Of a DNA stretch of 64,000 nt, positions 41,272-52,009 are shown in pieces. The notes below the pieces were generated by a model, which made no database searches, had not been told where the DNA came from, and worked only from the letters and a program-made list of their open reading frames with translations. Origin of the DNA: Euclidia mi (lineage: Eukaryota; Arthropoda; Insecta; Lepidoptera; Erebidae); NCBI GenBank assembly GCA_944739405.2, contig OX123183.2, forward strand, positions 95,742,729 through 95,806,728. Reading direction: 5' to 3'. Every line of letters begins with the position of its first letter. Positions within the stretch are counted from its first letter, which is position 1. A program made the position numbers and the translations under genes.

Positions 41272-44200
41272 ATGTTCAAATACATGATATATATTTCAAT
41301 TTTTCTAATTGTGAGCAAATGCTCTTTGTTGGATCATGTAAGCAGGTACCTCTTATTTCTACTCTGTTCCGCAAAGCTTTGAACCAAATTAGTTTGTTCG
41401 ATATTTTGTTATTATTATGATGAACAGAACAGTTTAAATCTAGCGTGAAGGACATGCTTTGTTTTCAAATAATAATAGCCAATACTGAAGAAGTCGCAGG
41501 CCACTTGTAAAAAATATATGTGAGGGAAAATGTATTTAAGCTTTTTTATTTCATGTTAATATGAAAACAAACAGTATGCTATAACTAAATTATAAACTAT
41601 TTATCATATATACAAACAAAATAAATCTACTTATATAACTAAACTATCCTAAGCTAAACTATAAAAACTAAATAATTAATGATAACAAAAGAAAAAATAA
41701 ATCAATAAAAAAAGGAAATTGACTACGACGCGTCAAGAAATTCCTCCGCAACGCTGTCAGCTGGTAGCGTGCCCAGAAGGCTGGCAGCATTGCCACGTTG
41801 AATAGCAATGCTTAATCTTTCTGCGAAATATAAACCAGCCCTCTGGTCACGGGAAGCGTCGATCAGTCTTTTGGCGATTTCTTTGTAAAGAGCGCGTGCA
41901 CTTGGGCCCCATGGCCCCAGCGTTTCGACCCCAAACGGCTCAAAAACGTAATTACCAGATAGGTTTCCGTATTTGCGCCGTTTGAGGGTCTCCGCTGATG
42001 CAGCAGCAGCGCCAGCCGATCCAGCTGTACTTGGAAGATGTGATGGCGCAAGGGTATCGACGCATGTCGCGTCCCATACCAGAGGCCTGCCCATCTTCCA
42101 AGGTAATAAGGACATACCGTCTGGTCTCTTCCCATCGTCGCGTACCAAGCCATTCGGTTCAAGATGAGCTGGTACTCCGGCGGTAACAAGAGCTCGACGG
42201 AGTATGTCGTTAATGTGGGCATGTCGGGAAATACGCCCAGCACTCCTGCTGCACGATAAGCCATGGTGGCCAAGACCGTCGACGGCTTCACCACAGTGAC
42301 AGCGATGCGGAGAAACGCAAACAGCTCCCAAGCGTAGGCAAGAAGCGATGCGGAAAGTTGTATCGTCCAACATAGTTCCTATGTTGGACGATGGAAGTGC
42401 TTGAAGCCATAGCCCCGATTCCCACTCTCCCACAGCCAACAAACGGGCAAGCTCTGAAACACTGGATGCAGTATTTAAAAGATATTCTCGCATCCTGCTA
42501 CAGAGCGGCCCGTCCCATTGCCTCTGAGAGGATAGAAATCGGGGTAAGTCAGAGCTCGGGCAAGCCATTTTCCAAGCGTTAATGGCATCAGTCTTGCACG
42601 GCACTTCAGAATTAACCAGTGTGGGTTCTAGAATTTTCCTGGTCAATTCCTCAGTGCCGTGAACCGAGGCCAAAAACGCTGGAAGACTTACATCGGTAAT
42701 TTTGCGAACGCCGAGGCCGCCCAAACGAACTGGTAAAGTTGATTGAAGCCACACTCGGTCGTTCATGTCAAGATTTAGAATTTTGCTCAAGGTGTGCCGA
42801 ATAATATTATTAATGTTTTCCAATAGGGATAAATGTTTCCAAAAGGGAGAGGACCGCAAGTAATATGTAAATTTTGGAACAAAAAGGCAGTGCCGAATAA
42901 TCGTGAAAGCCGAATGAATATTAATTTTGTAAAGCCGTTCTGAAGTTTCACAGAAATTTTGTAGTTTTTCATCTATAATAGAACCAAAAGCGTCGTCGAA
43001 AATAGGGGATCCAAGGAGGCGGAAGGAACATTTATTTATGATTTTAATATTTGGCGCCAAAGAATTAAATTTTGTTAAGATCGAAACGGTATCCAAATTG
43101 TCAGTAATAAAAATTTCACATTTGTCTGAATTTAATTCCAAACCAATTGCTTTAAATTTATTTTTTATTAGTTCTAAGTCTTGTAAGACGGTGTTAACGT
43201 CCCCTCCCAGGGTCCCGTCGTCCAAAAACCAGACGTTAAATTTTGAATTTATTTGTTTTATTATTGGGTGAATGGCTAAACTAAAAATGACTGGCCCGAG
43301 AGGGTCACCTTGTTGACAACCAACAGCAGATTCCAACACATTGTCTTTATAAATTAATTTGGATGGATTTCTATAGCATTGCCAAAGGAATTTAAAAATT
43401 TTGGGAGTTTCTAATTTAGCTTCTGTCAACAAGGTGTCCCTGTTCACTGAGTTGAAGGCATTTTTCAAATCAATCTTTAGAATGACCTCACCTTTACCGC
43501 AGCCAAGGTACGTAGACAGCGCATGTACGGCAGCCTCACAGCCTCCCTTGGAACCAAAGCCAAGCTGGATTGGCTGAAATTTTTCCGCCAAGATAGCACT
43601 GTAATGTTTACAGCATAGTTTGGCTGCCATACGTCTGTAGGTACACCCTACGGCAATGGGCCGAATGCCACCATCTTTTTTGCGCAAAGCACACAAGTTA
43701 GCCCCGTATAATAAATCGGTGACATCTGTGGCCACATTGCCGGAGAGCATAAGGTTAGTCAAAGCCGTCAGTGCCTTCAAAAGTGCATCTCCAGCCTCTC
43801 CAGCACTTGCACCTAGAAGATCCTTCAGATGCTGAGGTGTTAAGCCGTCGAGACCGCCAGCGGATCCACTTCGAAAGGAACAGACGGCTTCAAAAACGTC
43901 CTTGGCTGAAACAATCAGACAGTCTATATCTTCGTCCGGTGTGTCGGGAAAGGTGAGGTCATTAGCTGGCGCTGGGTGCTTGCTCTGCAGACCTGCGAGT
44001 GTGTCTGCAGAGTAAGGCGCCACCACATCGCTACTAAACAATAACCTAGACGCCCCTTGAATGTCACCTTCCCTCAATTTTGATTCTACACATTGGAAAA
44101 TTGTTTTTTTATATCTATGGAAACTAAATTTAGGGTTAAAACTGTGAGCAGAATGATTACAATGTTCTTTAATTTGAGCTGTCAAAGATTTTGATGTTGT

Positions 44201-47200
44201 ACGGTTATTTTGGATGTGTAGAAACCTATAAGGAAAGGTGAGTAACTGTTCCCAAGCCGTTTTAGAGTTCTCACGCACAACGAGACCAATGCATTGAGCT
44301 AAATTGTTAGCTACTAATGGTCTCGCACCGCGTGGAACTCTCTTTAAAACCGGAATTGAATTTTTTAATCTACCTAAGTATTGCCAAAAGGGAATTTGAG
44401 TAAGATCAGGACGTGAAATGGTACTGGGGCCAGGAAGCACATTTTGGTTTTTATGAACTTTGCCAAAATGTACTTTCAAGCCCCGCTCACCTTTGAAAAA
44501 ACGAGCTTGAGAACATGCTGGGCAGCGCACTAGGTTATTCTGCGACGATGTGGCAGATTGATTCGCACTCAACTCCGCATCACTAATGCCGTCACTTGCT
44601 GCTTGCATAAAAGTTGTTTAATAACTTAAAACTTACAAATTATTTACAATGATTTTGTATTTACACTGTCCTGACGTTTAGCTGGTGACAGGACGTCGCC
44701 TAGGTGCCGGCGTCGCGTCCCGTCACCGCTGTCTTCTTATCTAACTTATGAAATAAAATTGTCTATTATAAAAAGATAAAAATGTACAAAAACACACGAA
44801 ACAAAAATAAACACACAAGTTTTGCACATTACACACTTCACATAGTTTACATAGTTTTTATATGGGGTAGCTGGATTTGCCAATATTATTTATTTGCTGA
44901 TCATGGTATTTCGTCTAATTTCTGCAGCCAAAAATAAAATAAAACAGCTCACAAACTGTTTGCCATTGTTTGCTTGGCGTCATGGAGACTTCTTGGATTA
45001 TTATTTTTCAATGGAAAATATTTTGAGGTGTAACCTGTTTTTGTGTAGATTCAAATGATGGTCGCTTATTATTTTGTCGTATAGTTATGTATTTTAAATA
45101 AGATTTTTTCTAAGCAGGAAAAAAATAGCAGCCATTTTTCCTTGCGAAAATATATTTTTCAACAAGAATTATGTACAAGCTTAGTACATAATTCTTGTTT
45201 CAAAGGCCGCTTAAACGATGTTCATCCCATGGAACGCGAAGAGGTGAGTGGAGTATTCCATCAAAATAATTTCTAGTAAAATAAAAAAAAAACTTCGTTG
45301 CAGGGTTCGTTTGACATGAGGGTGACGCACCATCTGACTTGTAAAGGACCTAAACGCAGAAACTGCTCAAAGAGTATTGTAACTTTAGAAAATGAAGCTT
45401 TTCTAACATTTAGAACTAATGTGACTGAAGACATGAAAGTAGTCAAGGTACGCATCATAGTCATCATACAATTCATCTTTTTATTCTCACGTCAATAATG
45501 CACGCACTCCCGCGCGTATCGTTAAGTTTGGAGATGTTTTACGGTGATAGCGATACAAGAAGTAGTCTATAGCACAAGCGTTCTTATGAAAGTCTTTTAT
45601 TCTGACTGAGCAATCTCTGTCCAGAGCACAAAGAAACACATCTAGATCTATTTAAAAATAACACTTTAAGCCCAGTAGGTTTTGTGCAAATGTACAACTT
45701 ATTGCCATTAAAAGTATTTTTGACAATCGTGACAGTAAAGTATTAAATCCATTGTTGTTGTTATGTAGAAGTAAATATTTGAAAAAAAGTTTTTTCTCCA
45801 CAAATGGTTAACTTAAACACTAATATTACATAATAACAATAACGGTGCTGCATTTGTGAGAGACTATAAGAATACCTGTGTTACAGGTCACCAGGCCCCC
45901 TCTATTTAAAGTTATACTTTTACGTACTTAACATGTTTTAGTTTCAGTTTACTATAGTCTACTATTTTCAGACAAGTAGATATCAATACTTTACATGACA
46001 ATCTACACAACGGATATATCGATAACTTTAAGTTGACTTTGTTGTAAGGATATCCACCAAGAAAGCAATAAAATCTGTGAGAAGAGTGCAAACAGACAGT
46101 TCTCTTCCTACGTTTATCCTTGGTTAGATTAGGATTAAAGAGCAACTGAGAGTGCTTTTTCATCACCAAAGACAGAACAAAACATTGCCCCACAGTTAGG
46201 ACATCCCAAAGTTTGTAGAACGCTGTTGTGGAGAATCGGAAGGGCAAACCAGCTCCAACCTTTTGAGCCCTTTGAGCTCGTTCCACTACCAGAAGATCAA
46301 TTTTAGCTACACCACCCCATGAGGAAATACACTATGTTATGATTGACTAGCATAATATACCAATTTATCGTTCTTAGATCAGCCGCACGCCTCAGTGTCT
46401 TAAATACATATATTAGTTTACGAAGTTTGGCAACTACTACATCGATATGAGGCTTAAAGCTAAGTGTTTGGTCTAGGTACACCCCCAAATATTTTATATA
46501 TCAGTTATTTGTAAAGCCATACAGGAGCACCCCGTAAGCGATAGTCCAATACACATGTGAGCGGTAATGGAGAGAATAGATGGTGGCAGAAGATTAGCTT
46601 TAGGTGCAAAAGCAATATATTTGGTCTCCTCAACGTTTAGGGTTAATACATTACTTTTGAGCCATTGGGATACTTTGTCGAGACCACACTGTGCGTTGTT
46701 GAACACTTCGTCTCATGTTTTTCCGGTAAACAAAAGAGCAGTATCATCTGCAAAGGATAGTATTTTACCATTTTGAAGATTAAGTTCAAATAGGTCCCTA
46801 ATATAAGAGAGACTAGGCCCAAGCACACTTCCCTGTGGGACGCCGTCTCCGTCAAAAGTGCGTCATTAATTGGAATTTTTATCAGGCTGTCTGCCAGGAG
46901 CTGCCAGGTTAGCTAGTTTTAGGGAAGACTTGACATTGTTTGGTCGTCGTTTGTTAAGATAAGTTTACTATGCGTCAATGATAAATGATACGAGATCATA
47001 CATTCGTAATTTAATTAACGGTGTATTTGTTTCAGGGTAGAATATCTGGCTTATTGAATAAGAGAGAACTTTTAAGGATTCATATAAAGGATATATGTGA
47101 GCATATATTCTTTAGACCCTTATTTATGGCATTTCTACATGAAACAGATCGCTGCGGCATTTTTAAGGTATCTATTTTTTATATGATTTACAAATAGGTA

Positions 47201-50200
47201 TAAGAAGTAATTTCTCTTAACGAATAAAATCAGATAAAATAATTCATATTATTAAATTTTTTCAACTTTGAAATAAGTTCTACAATAACCCGAAAATGGG
47301 TACTTACTTCTTTCTATTATGCAGGTTTTATTCAACTTAAGAGCTGAGCTCTTGTCGTAGGAGCCTCTTCCATGTAGGCATATCTTCAGCCCTTAGACTA
47401 TATATATTATTCCTTACTTTAAGCTTCAGCCAGCGCTTTGACCTCTTGATACGACGCTACTTTTACTTTCTCCTTCACTTGGTCGATATACATCCTTCTG
47501 CGTCAACCCTGTCCTCTTATTCCTTCTATTTTTCCTTCCAAGATGTTTTTTATAAAAGTGTCACGTTGTATCAGGTGCCCTAACATTTTCCCCCTTCTAT
47601 TTTCTATAGTTTCCAAAATTTATCTTTTCTCCTTTACTATACAGGATGTTGATATGCATTTGCAAAATATTTTAAGGGGTGAATATACTACTATAGCTGA
47701 ATACAAATACATGAAAAAATAACTAAAAAAAAACTTTTTTTTTTTATCTTAATCATGGGTTTTAGAAATCAACTCAGTGTATTGACCCCCGCCGGCGCTC
47801 AGCTGATCGCCGCGAGCTCGCATTGCAGTATCCTAACACATACAAGCAAACGTACGGTCTACCGTGCAGTCTTATTCTGCATCAGTTAACAGTTTATTCT
47901 GATTTACTATCGAAATAATATTTAATGAAAAAAGGGTCTATAAGACCCTTTTTTCATTAAATATTTCGGTACTATTACTAATTTCGGTAGTTAGTTATCA
48001 CACACTGTTTGAAATAATTTTAGGTGAATAAGTATAATGTCTATAATGTAATCCTAAAATATTTTGCAAATGCAGATCAACACCCTATATTTAAAACTTA
48101 ATTATTTGTTTTTCTTTCTGTCCAACTAATTCTTTCTATCCTACGCCTGCACCACATTTCATGATTCTAATCTCTCTCTGTCCTTTTGTGTCAGTATCCA
48201 CGCCTCCGAGCCATACAATGCTATACTCTAGATGAAGGTTTTAATAAATCATTTCTTGGTGGTCATTGATATATTTTTCGTGGTGAGTAGCTGTTTTTTG
48301 GAGTTTTAAGCCCCTTTTGCCATTCCTATTCTTGCTACTAAATCTGGAGTACATCTGCCGTCACTAGTTATTAAGGTTCCCAGGTATCTAAACTTAGCAA
48401 CACTTTCAATTACATTGTCATTTAATTTTATGGGTAAAATATTATCTGTGAAAGGAAATTTTGATGTCGATAATTTTTTTGTCTCGCTGTTGTTTATTTT
48501 CATCCAAAGGATATGAAAACTTTGTCCATTCTGTAAACTAAAATTTCAAATGTTTCCCTACTTTCTGCTAAAGCAGATATATCGTCAGCGTACCTAATAA
48601 AATGTATCTTTTTTTTTTCATTGACCTCTACACCTCCCTGTTCATCTTCTAAAATCTTCTTGATGGCACATTCAATAAAGACGTTAAATATTATCGGTGA
48701 CAGTAGACAATTGGACATGCTTGCCTAACGACTTGTCTGATCTTTGCTCTTTATCACCTGGTCTTTCTATGAATCTTTGCTCTTTCCTTTTCATCACCAG
48801 GTGATGAAAAGGAAAGAGCAAAGATCAGACGCGTCGTATCAAAACCAGGAAGCTATTTCTATCACGGCTTTCTGGTTTTTATACCTAAAGCTTGAAGATT
48901 TATTATTATTATATATTCCTATCCCTATATAGGATTGGACCAGCATTCCTTAGCACTTTCATAAAATCCTTCCATCTAACCCTATCAAAGGTCTTCTCCA
49001 GATCAACAAAAGCAATGTGTGTGCTTAGACCTAGGTTTAGTTTTCTTCTAGTAACTAACTTCAAAGCTAATACTGTCAACTGATGCTTTCCTCAGATTTT
49101 TTCCAAATCCTCATCTGCAAAATTATGTAGGCACTCCACAATTATTTTTATTGACAATAATAGCAATATAAATTGATAAAATAAGTATGCTGGAGTAAAC
49201 GACAGTTTTCAATATGTTATTTTAATATAAAGAAGTCTCTAATTAGTAAAGCTTTGCTGATTTTGGCATAAAAGGGCCGGCTCAACTGAGAAAGTACTGC
49301 CTACTCACAGAATATTGACATTTGGTAACTGTGTCTACGCTGTTGCGTCTTGTTCGGTGAGTGGAAGCGCCGGAGGTCCCATATTATTTTCTTTCTCCCT
49401 CATCCCGCTCGTCCACCATTTCCTTTTATCATCCAGGTCTGTAACGCACTCGTAACTTCTCTGGTGCTGGTAATAAATATGAGTGACAGTATTACCTTAC
49501 TTTCAAGCGATCTGACTGTGTATTTGCCGGAGGCTAATGAACAGTCTTTTTTTTTTTTAAAGACAACTCCCGCATTAGGACTAAATCCTGTGTCGCGCGG
49601 GACTTTACAAACGTACAACTAACGGACACAATGAACACCCAGACTCGAAACAACAATTTGTGAATTACACAAAGTGTTGCCTCGTGTGGGGATCGAACCC
49701 ACAACACTCGGCGCAGTGTCAAGCGGCGAGGCGGCCGCTTAAGGCGCTGTGTACAGTACACTGAGTTCAGCTGTTGCTGTCACTGTCGGATTGTATACAT
49801 AAGAAAGAGAAGCGCGATGACGACGGGACGTTCAGAACGAGTTATTTATCATTAAATACATTAATCCTTACAAATATCTTATTCCAATCGATAAATAAAA
49901 ACAACAGTTCCCTTTATTATTATATATTACATCACTGTTATTAATATTATCAAGATTTGTTTATAAATAATACAGTTACAATTGCTACAATTTCAATTTA
50001 AATGGTTATTTTATGGGTTTTTTTTATCGAGAAAATTTACCGAAAACGTGTTTTGAACACAATGGTCCCCCCATAAATATGATCAAGATTAACATATATT
50101 TTTTTAGCTGCTCTAAAATGTATACATTTGGCTAAAAAACTGTTTTGTGAAGCCTATTTTGACTAGGTACAGCGCCTTAAACCACTACGCCAACCAACGT

Positions 50201-50591
50201 CTAATCACATTGAAAAAACATTATATCATTTGAAGCAACCGCTACGTCGAAATATCTATCGAAAGTTAGCTTCATTTTCCAAATACAATAATTAACTTAG
50301 CAATTATGAGGTTGATTATTGCATGCAGTGGTTAATAATTTAAAATGTAAATATTTCGGTGTTTTATATAAACTCAATGTCAATATCAGTGGTGATAATA
50401 ATAACCAATTTCTTTTTCAGGGCCACTACGAGTTTTCTGTAGATATCCCAACAATTTCATCAAAGTTCTACGGCGATAACTTCATATACGGCAACTGGAC
50501 CTACTATGCCTCATTCTTTACTGACTTTTGTAATATGCATTGTGAATATGTGTACGTAACTATATCACCGAAACAAATATTGAAGTCATGA
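41272..50591 (+). CDS. G6: secreted six-cysteine family protein, four exons spread over 9.3 kb
   Basis: Exons 41272-41337, 45304-45447, 47036-47167 and 50421-50591 join in phase 0 for 170 residues. Exon 1 (22 codons, MFKYMIYISIFLIV...) is a signal peptide. Exon 2 has TCKGPKRRNCSKS. Exon 3 has DICEHIFFRPLF and RCGIFK. Exon 4 has GHYEFSVDIP, KFYGDNFIYGNW (Gly-Asp-Asn instead of Gly-Gly-Lys) and CNMHC. Sequons NCS and NWT are present. All splice sites are canonical despite large insertions: an intact LINE antisense in intron 1, a LINE remnant in intron 2, and an RTE remnant, MITE and SINE in intron 3. No AATAAA is visible close to the stop; ATTAAA at about 50712 is a candidate. It is probably still functional, but expression needs transcript evidence. 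Confidence 0.85.
41723..44608 (-). CDS. Intact LINE ORF: zinc finger, reverse transcriptase, restriction-like endonuclease (961 aa)
   Basis: One uninterrupted minus-strand ORF. Near the N terminus is a C2H2 finger (Cys29, Cys32, His47, His52). RT motifs follow: GGLDGLTPQHL at about 251-261, LKIDLKNAFNSV with Asp380, GCQQGDPLGPVIFSLA at about 430-445, and FLDDGTLGG with Asp463-Asp464. A thumb region follows. The C-terminal part has a zinc knuckle (CHCGEAVDGLGHHGLSC from about 770) and a restriction-like endonuclease signature KRPD...LVWD (Asp830 and Asp846). RT plus RLE without an EEP domain defines the R2/Hero-like group of early-branching LINEs, which nick a target to prime reverse transcription. 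FLDD replaces the usual YxDD. It is antisense in intron 1 of G6. A truncated relative is at 21790-22815. Confidence 0.9.
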   Translation of the reverse strand: MQAASDGISDAELSANQSATSSQNNLVRCPACSQARFFKGERGLKVHFGKVHKNQNVLPGPSTISRPDLTQIPFWQYLGRLKNSIPVLKRVPRGARPLVANNLAQCIGLVVRENSKTAWEQLLTFPYRFLHIQNNRTTSKSLTAQIKEHCNHSAHSFNPKFSFHRYKKTIFQCVESKLREGDIQGASRLLFSSDVVAPYSADTLAGLQSKHPAPANDLTFPDTPDEDIDCLIVSAKDVFEAVCSFRSGSAGGLDGLTPQHLKDLLGASAGEAGDALLKALTALTNLMLSGNVATDVTDLLYGANLCALRKKDGGIRPIAVGCTYRRMAAKLCCKHYSAILAEKFQPIQLGFGSKGGCEAAVHALSTYLGCGKGEVILKIDLKNAFNSVNRDTLLTEAKLETPKIFKFLWQCYRNPSKLIYKDNVLESAVGCQQGDPLGPVIFSLAIHPIIKQINSKFNVWFLDDGTLGGDVNTVLQDLELIKNKFKAIGLELNSDKCEIFITDNLDTVSILTKFNSLAPNIKIINKCSFRLLGSPIFDDAFGSIIDEKLQNFCETSERLYKINIHSAFTIIRHCLFVPKFTYYLRSSPFWKHLSLLENINNIIRHTLSKILNLDMNDRVWLQSTLPVRLGGLGVRKITDVSLPAFLASVHGTEELTRKILEPTLVNSEVPCKTDAINAWKMACPSSDLPRFLSSQRQWDGPLCSRMREYLLNTASSVSELARLLAVGEWESGLWLQALPSSNIGTMLDDTTFRIASCLRLGAVCVSPHRCHCGEAVDGLGHHGLSCSRSAGRISRHAHINDILRRALVTAGVPAHLEPNGLVRDDGKRPDGMSLLPWKMGRPLVWDATCVDTLAPSHLPSTAGSAGAAAASAETLKRRKYGNLSGNYVFEPFGVETLGPWGPSARALYKEIAKRLIDASRDQRAGLYFAERLSIAIQRGNAASLLGTLPADSVAEEFLDAS
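44609..45240 (-). other. Likely 5' UTR of the RLE LINE, then G6 intron
   Basis: Sequence upstream of the LINE start includes a GC-rich stretch (44665-44735) with an inverted pair (CTGTCCTGACGT and GTGACAGGACGTC). The boundary with host intron DNA could not be fixed, and no target-site duplication was found by eye. Confidence 0.4.
45161..45199. repeat. Perfect palindrome (16-bp arms, 7-nt loop) in G6 intron 1
   Basis: Left arm AACAAGAATTATGTAC, loop AAGCTTA, right arm its exact reverse complement. It ends about 100 bp before exon 2 of G6. Confidence 0.9.
45912..46865 (-). pseudogene. Jockey/CR1-like LINE reverse transcriptase remnant
   Basis: The minus strand reads through several frames: GVPQGS-type sequence with GSVLGPSL (about 46810-46860), FADDTALLF-like sequence (about 46730-46770), then SQWLKSNVLTLNVEETKY, GVYLDQTLSFKPHIDVVVAK and YVFKTLRRAADLRTIN, and a C-terminal part from 46286. 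Frameshifts and stops separate the blocks. It occupies intron 2 of G6. Confidence 0.7.
47642..48085. mobile_element. TA-flanked MITE with inverted ends
   Basis: The left end CAGGATGTTGATATGCATTT, then GCAAAATATTTTAAGG, matches the opposite-strand right end GGGTGTTGATCTGCATTTGC, then AAAATATTTTAGG. TA flanks both ends (47640-47641 and 48086-48087), as for Tc1/mariner-driven MITEs. It is inserted in the RTE remnant. Inside, 47911-47968 is a further near-perfect palindrome. Confidence 0.75.
47911..47968. repeat. Near-perfect palindrome inside the MITE
   Basis: The left arm begins CGAAATAATATTTAATG and ends AAAAAAGGGTC; the right arm is its reverse complement with 3 nt missing. The loop is 5 nt. 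Confidence 0.85.
48773..48825. repeat. Perfect palindrome (26-bp arms, 1-nt loop) next to a third partial copy
   Basis: The left arm starts ATCTTTGCTCTTTCC and the right arm is its exact reverse complement. A third, shortened copy (GTCTGATCTTTGCTCTTTAT) lies just left at 48734, and its GTCTGATC matches the continuation of the right arm. The order suggests local template switching. Confidence 0.85.
49540..49762 (-). mobile_element. tRNA-headed SINE, third type (GTTGTGGGTTCGATCCCCAC)
   Basis: The minus-strand head has a GGTTCGATCCC B box, then CACAAATTGTTGTTTCGAGT, GTTAGTTGTACGTTTGTAAA and an A-rich end (the T run at 49545-49558). Related head fragments: 13240-13320. Located in intron 3 of G6. 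Confidence 0.75.
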
Positions 50592-50754
50592 ACATACCAT
50601 GCTTTTTCCAATAACAACAATTTGAGTATTATTGCTAAGGTCTTATGTGTTGCTTATAAAATAATAACAGTATCAAAAATAACCCATTGTTCTTTTTTAA
50701 CCAGTTAATTAAATTAAAGACATTGTACTTTATATGTAGAGATGAGCAGTTGAG

Positions 50755-51165
50755 TTGCGTTCACTGCGTAGTATGTGTGGGGTAAGACTGATTGATAGAA
50801 TTCCGAATGCAGAAATACGAGAGCGATGTGGCCTGAAAGAAGATGTCGTGACAAGAATTGAGAAAGGAATGCTGAAATGGTTTGGGCACGTGGAGCGAAT
50901 GAGTGAAGAAAGAGTGACGCATCAAATTTATGAGGCTAACGTGTGTGGGCAAGTCGGACGCGGCAGATATCGTCGGACATTCGTCGATCAGATTGGTGAC
51001 ATCTTAAAAAATGGTAAGGTTCGAAGCACCCGCAACAGGCGAGCATGTATGAACAGGGTAATGAATGTAGAAGAAGCGCGTGAGGTTTGTAAGGATAGAT
51101 GCAAGTGGCGTTCCGTTGTCTCTGCCTACCCCGACGGGAAAAAGGCGTGAGTATATGTATGTATG
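50755..51165 (+). pseudogene. RTE-type LINE 3' end (C-terminal 131 codons)
   Basis: The open frame MRSLRSMCGVRLIDRI..., LKWFGHVERMSEERVTHQIY, VGRGRYRRTFVDQIGDILKN, VEEAREVCKDRCKWRS and VVSAYPDGKKA ends at a stop within the tail GTCTCTGCCTACCCCGACGG plus (TATG)n. The 5' part is missing. The coding frame itself is clean, so the copy is fairly young. It lies about 160 bp downstream of the G6 stop. Confidence 0.8.
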
Positions 51166-51640
51166 TATGTACTTTATATGAACTCTAAAAGATGTATCGC
51201 CTCATTCTTTCGGATCCGGGCTCCAAGTCGAGGGTCATGGATCGCAATATACAAATAGCTGAGACGTTGATGATGATGAAGGTGTATCGTTTTATTAATA
51301 AAAACCAAAGCTATATAACAACAAGAAGACTAGAGCTGGGAGTACCATACCAATTTCTCTCTTTGTTGTAAAGTATGTCGCTTACCTAAAAGATTAACCA
51401 TATGGCAGCGCTTTCTTTATTATGAAATCAAAAGGAAAATCTAGAAATGAACTCGAATCGAATCTCTCATTTCACGGCAGTTTGTTCAGTGAGACTTGTG
51501 CGGACGCAGTCTTTTTTCATGCCATTGCCACATGCTTCCATTCGTGAAACCAATTCCAAAACATTAGCCATTCAGTAACAAGAATTAGAATGTATTTATA
51601 TTCCACAAATATTTCAAACATTTTGAATAAATACATACTT
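51166..51640. other. Spacer after G6: no gene seen
   Basis: AT-rich DNA between the LINE tail and the next SINE. No exon, repeat core or notable structure was seen. Confidence 0.5.
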
Positions 51641-51868
51641 ACATAGTCTCCCGCCTATATCCCCAAGAGGTAGGCAGAGGTAGGTATATTGCTACACCCA
51701 CTTTTCGCCTGCTTTATTTTAGTCCCACGTAATAGGGGGTTAGCCTATTGCCGTACCGGGCACATTACTAGACTCCGAGCTGCTGTTGAGAATTTCCTAA
51801 CGGAAAAACCCAATAACCTCCCAATCCCACGCGCACATTTATGCCGCGAGACCAACGAGGCAGTTTTA
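51640..51868 (-). mobile_element. tRNA-headed SINE, deleted around the B box
   Basis: Minus-strand tail (CTCTGCCTACCTCTTGGGGA), core (GGCTAACCCCCTATTACG) and part of the head (CTGCCTCGTTGGTCTCGCGG). The B-box region is missing. Confidence 0.75.
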
Positions 51869-52009
51869 ATAAATATGTGTGCCTAAAGGCAATAGCAATC
51901 GTAAATCTAACGTTTACTTACTATGCTGGGCACATTTTTTAGGTAATATATTAAGGTTCCTCAATATTAGATTATTTGACAAAATCCAAAAATAAATAAT
52001 AATAATAAT

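Larger units (their letters stand above)
47340..49090 (-). pseudogene. RTE-type LINE remnant (second family) split by a MITE
   Basis: On the minus strand from the right: HIAFVDLEKTFDRVRWKDFM (RT motif A, about 48960-49020). An inserted or rearranged palindrome (48773-48825) follows. Then come LLSPIIFNVFIECAI and IRYADDISALAES with the catalytic YADD (48500-48718), LNDNVIESVAKFRYLGTLIT and SDGRCTPDL (48306-48503), IALYGSEAWILTQKDRERLE (about 48180-48260) and the C-terminal part (47340-47640). Several frames are used, so it is inactive. It lies in intron 3 of G6. Confidence 0.75.

Noticed and set aside
41973..43956. Several 60-143 codon frames on both strands
   Set aside because: All overlap the 961-codon LINE ORF in other frames.
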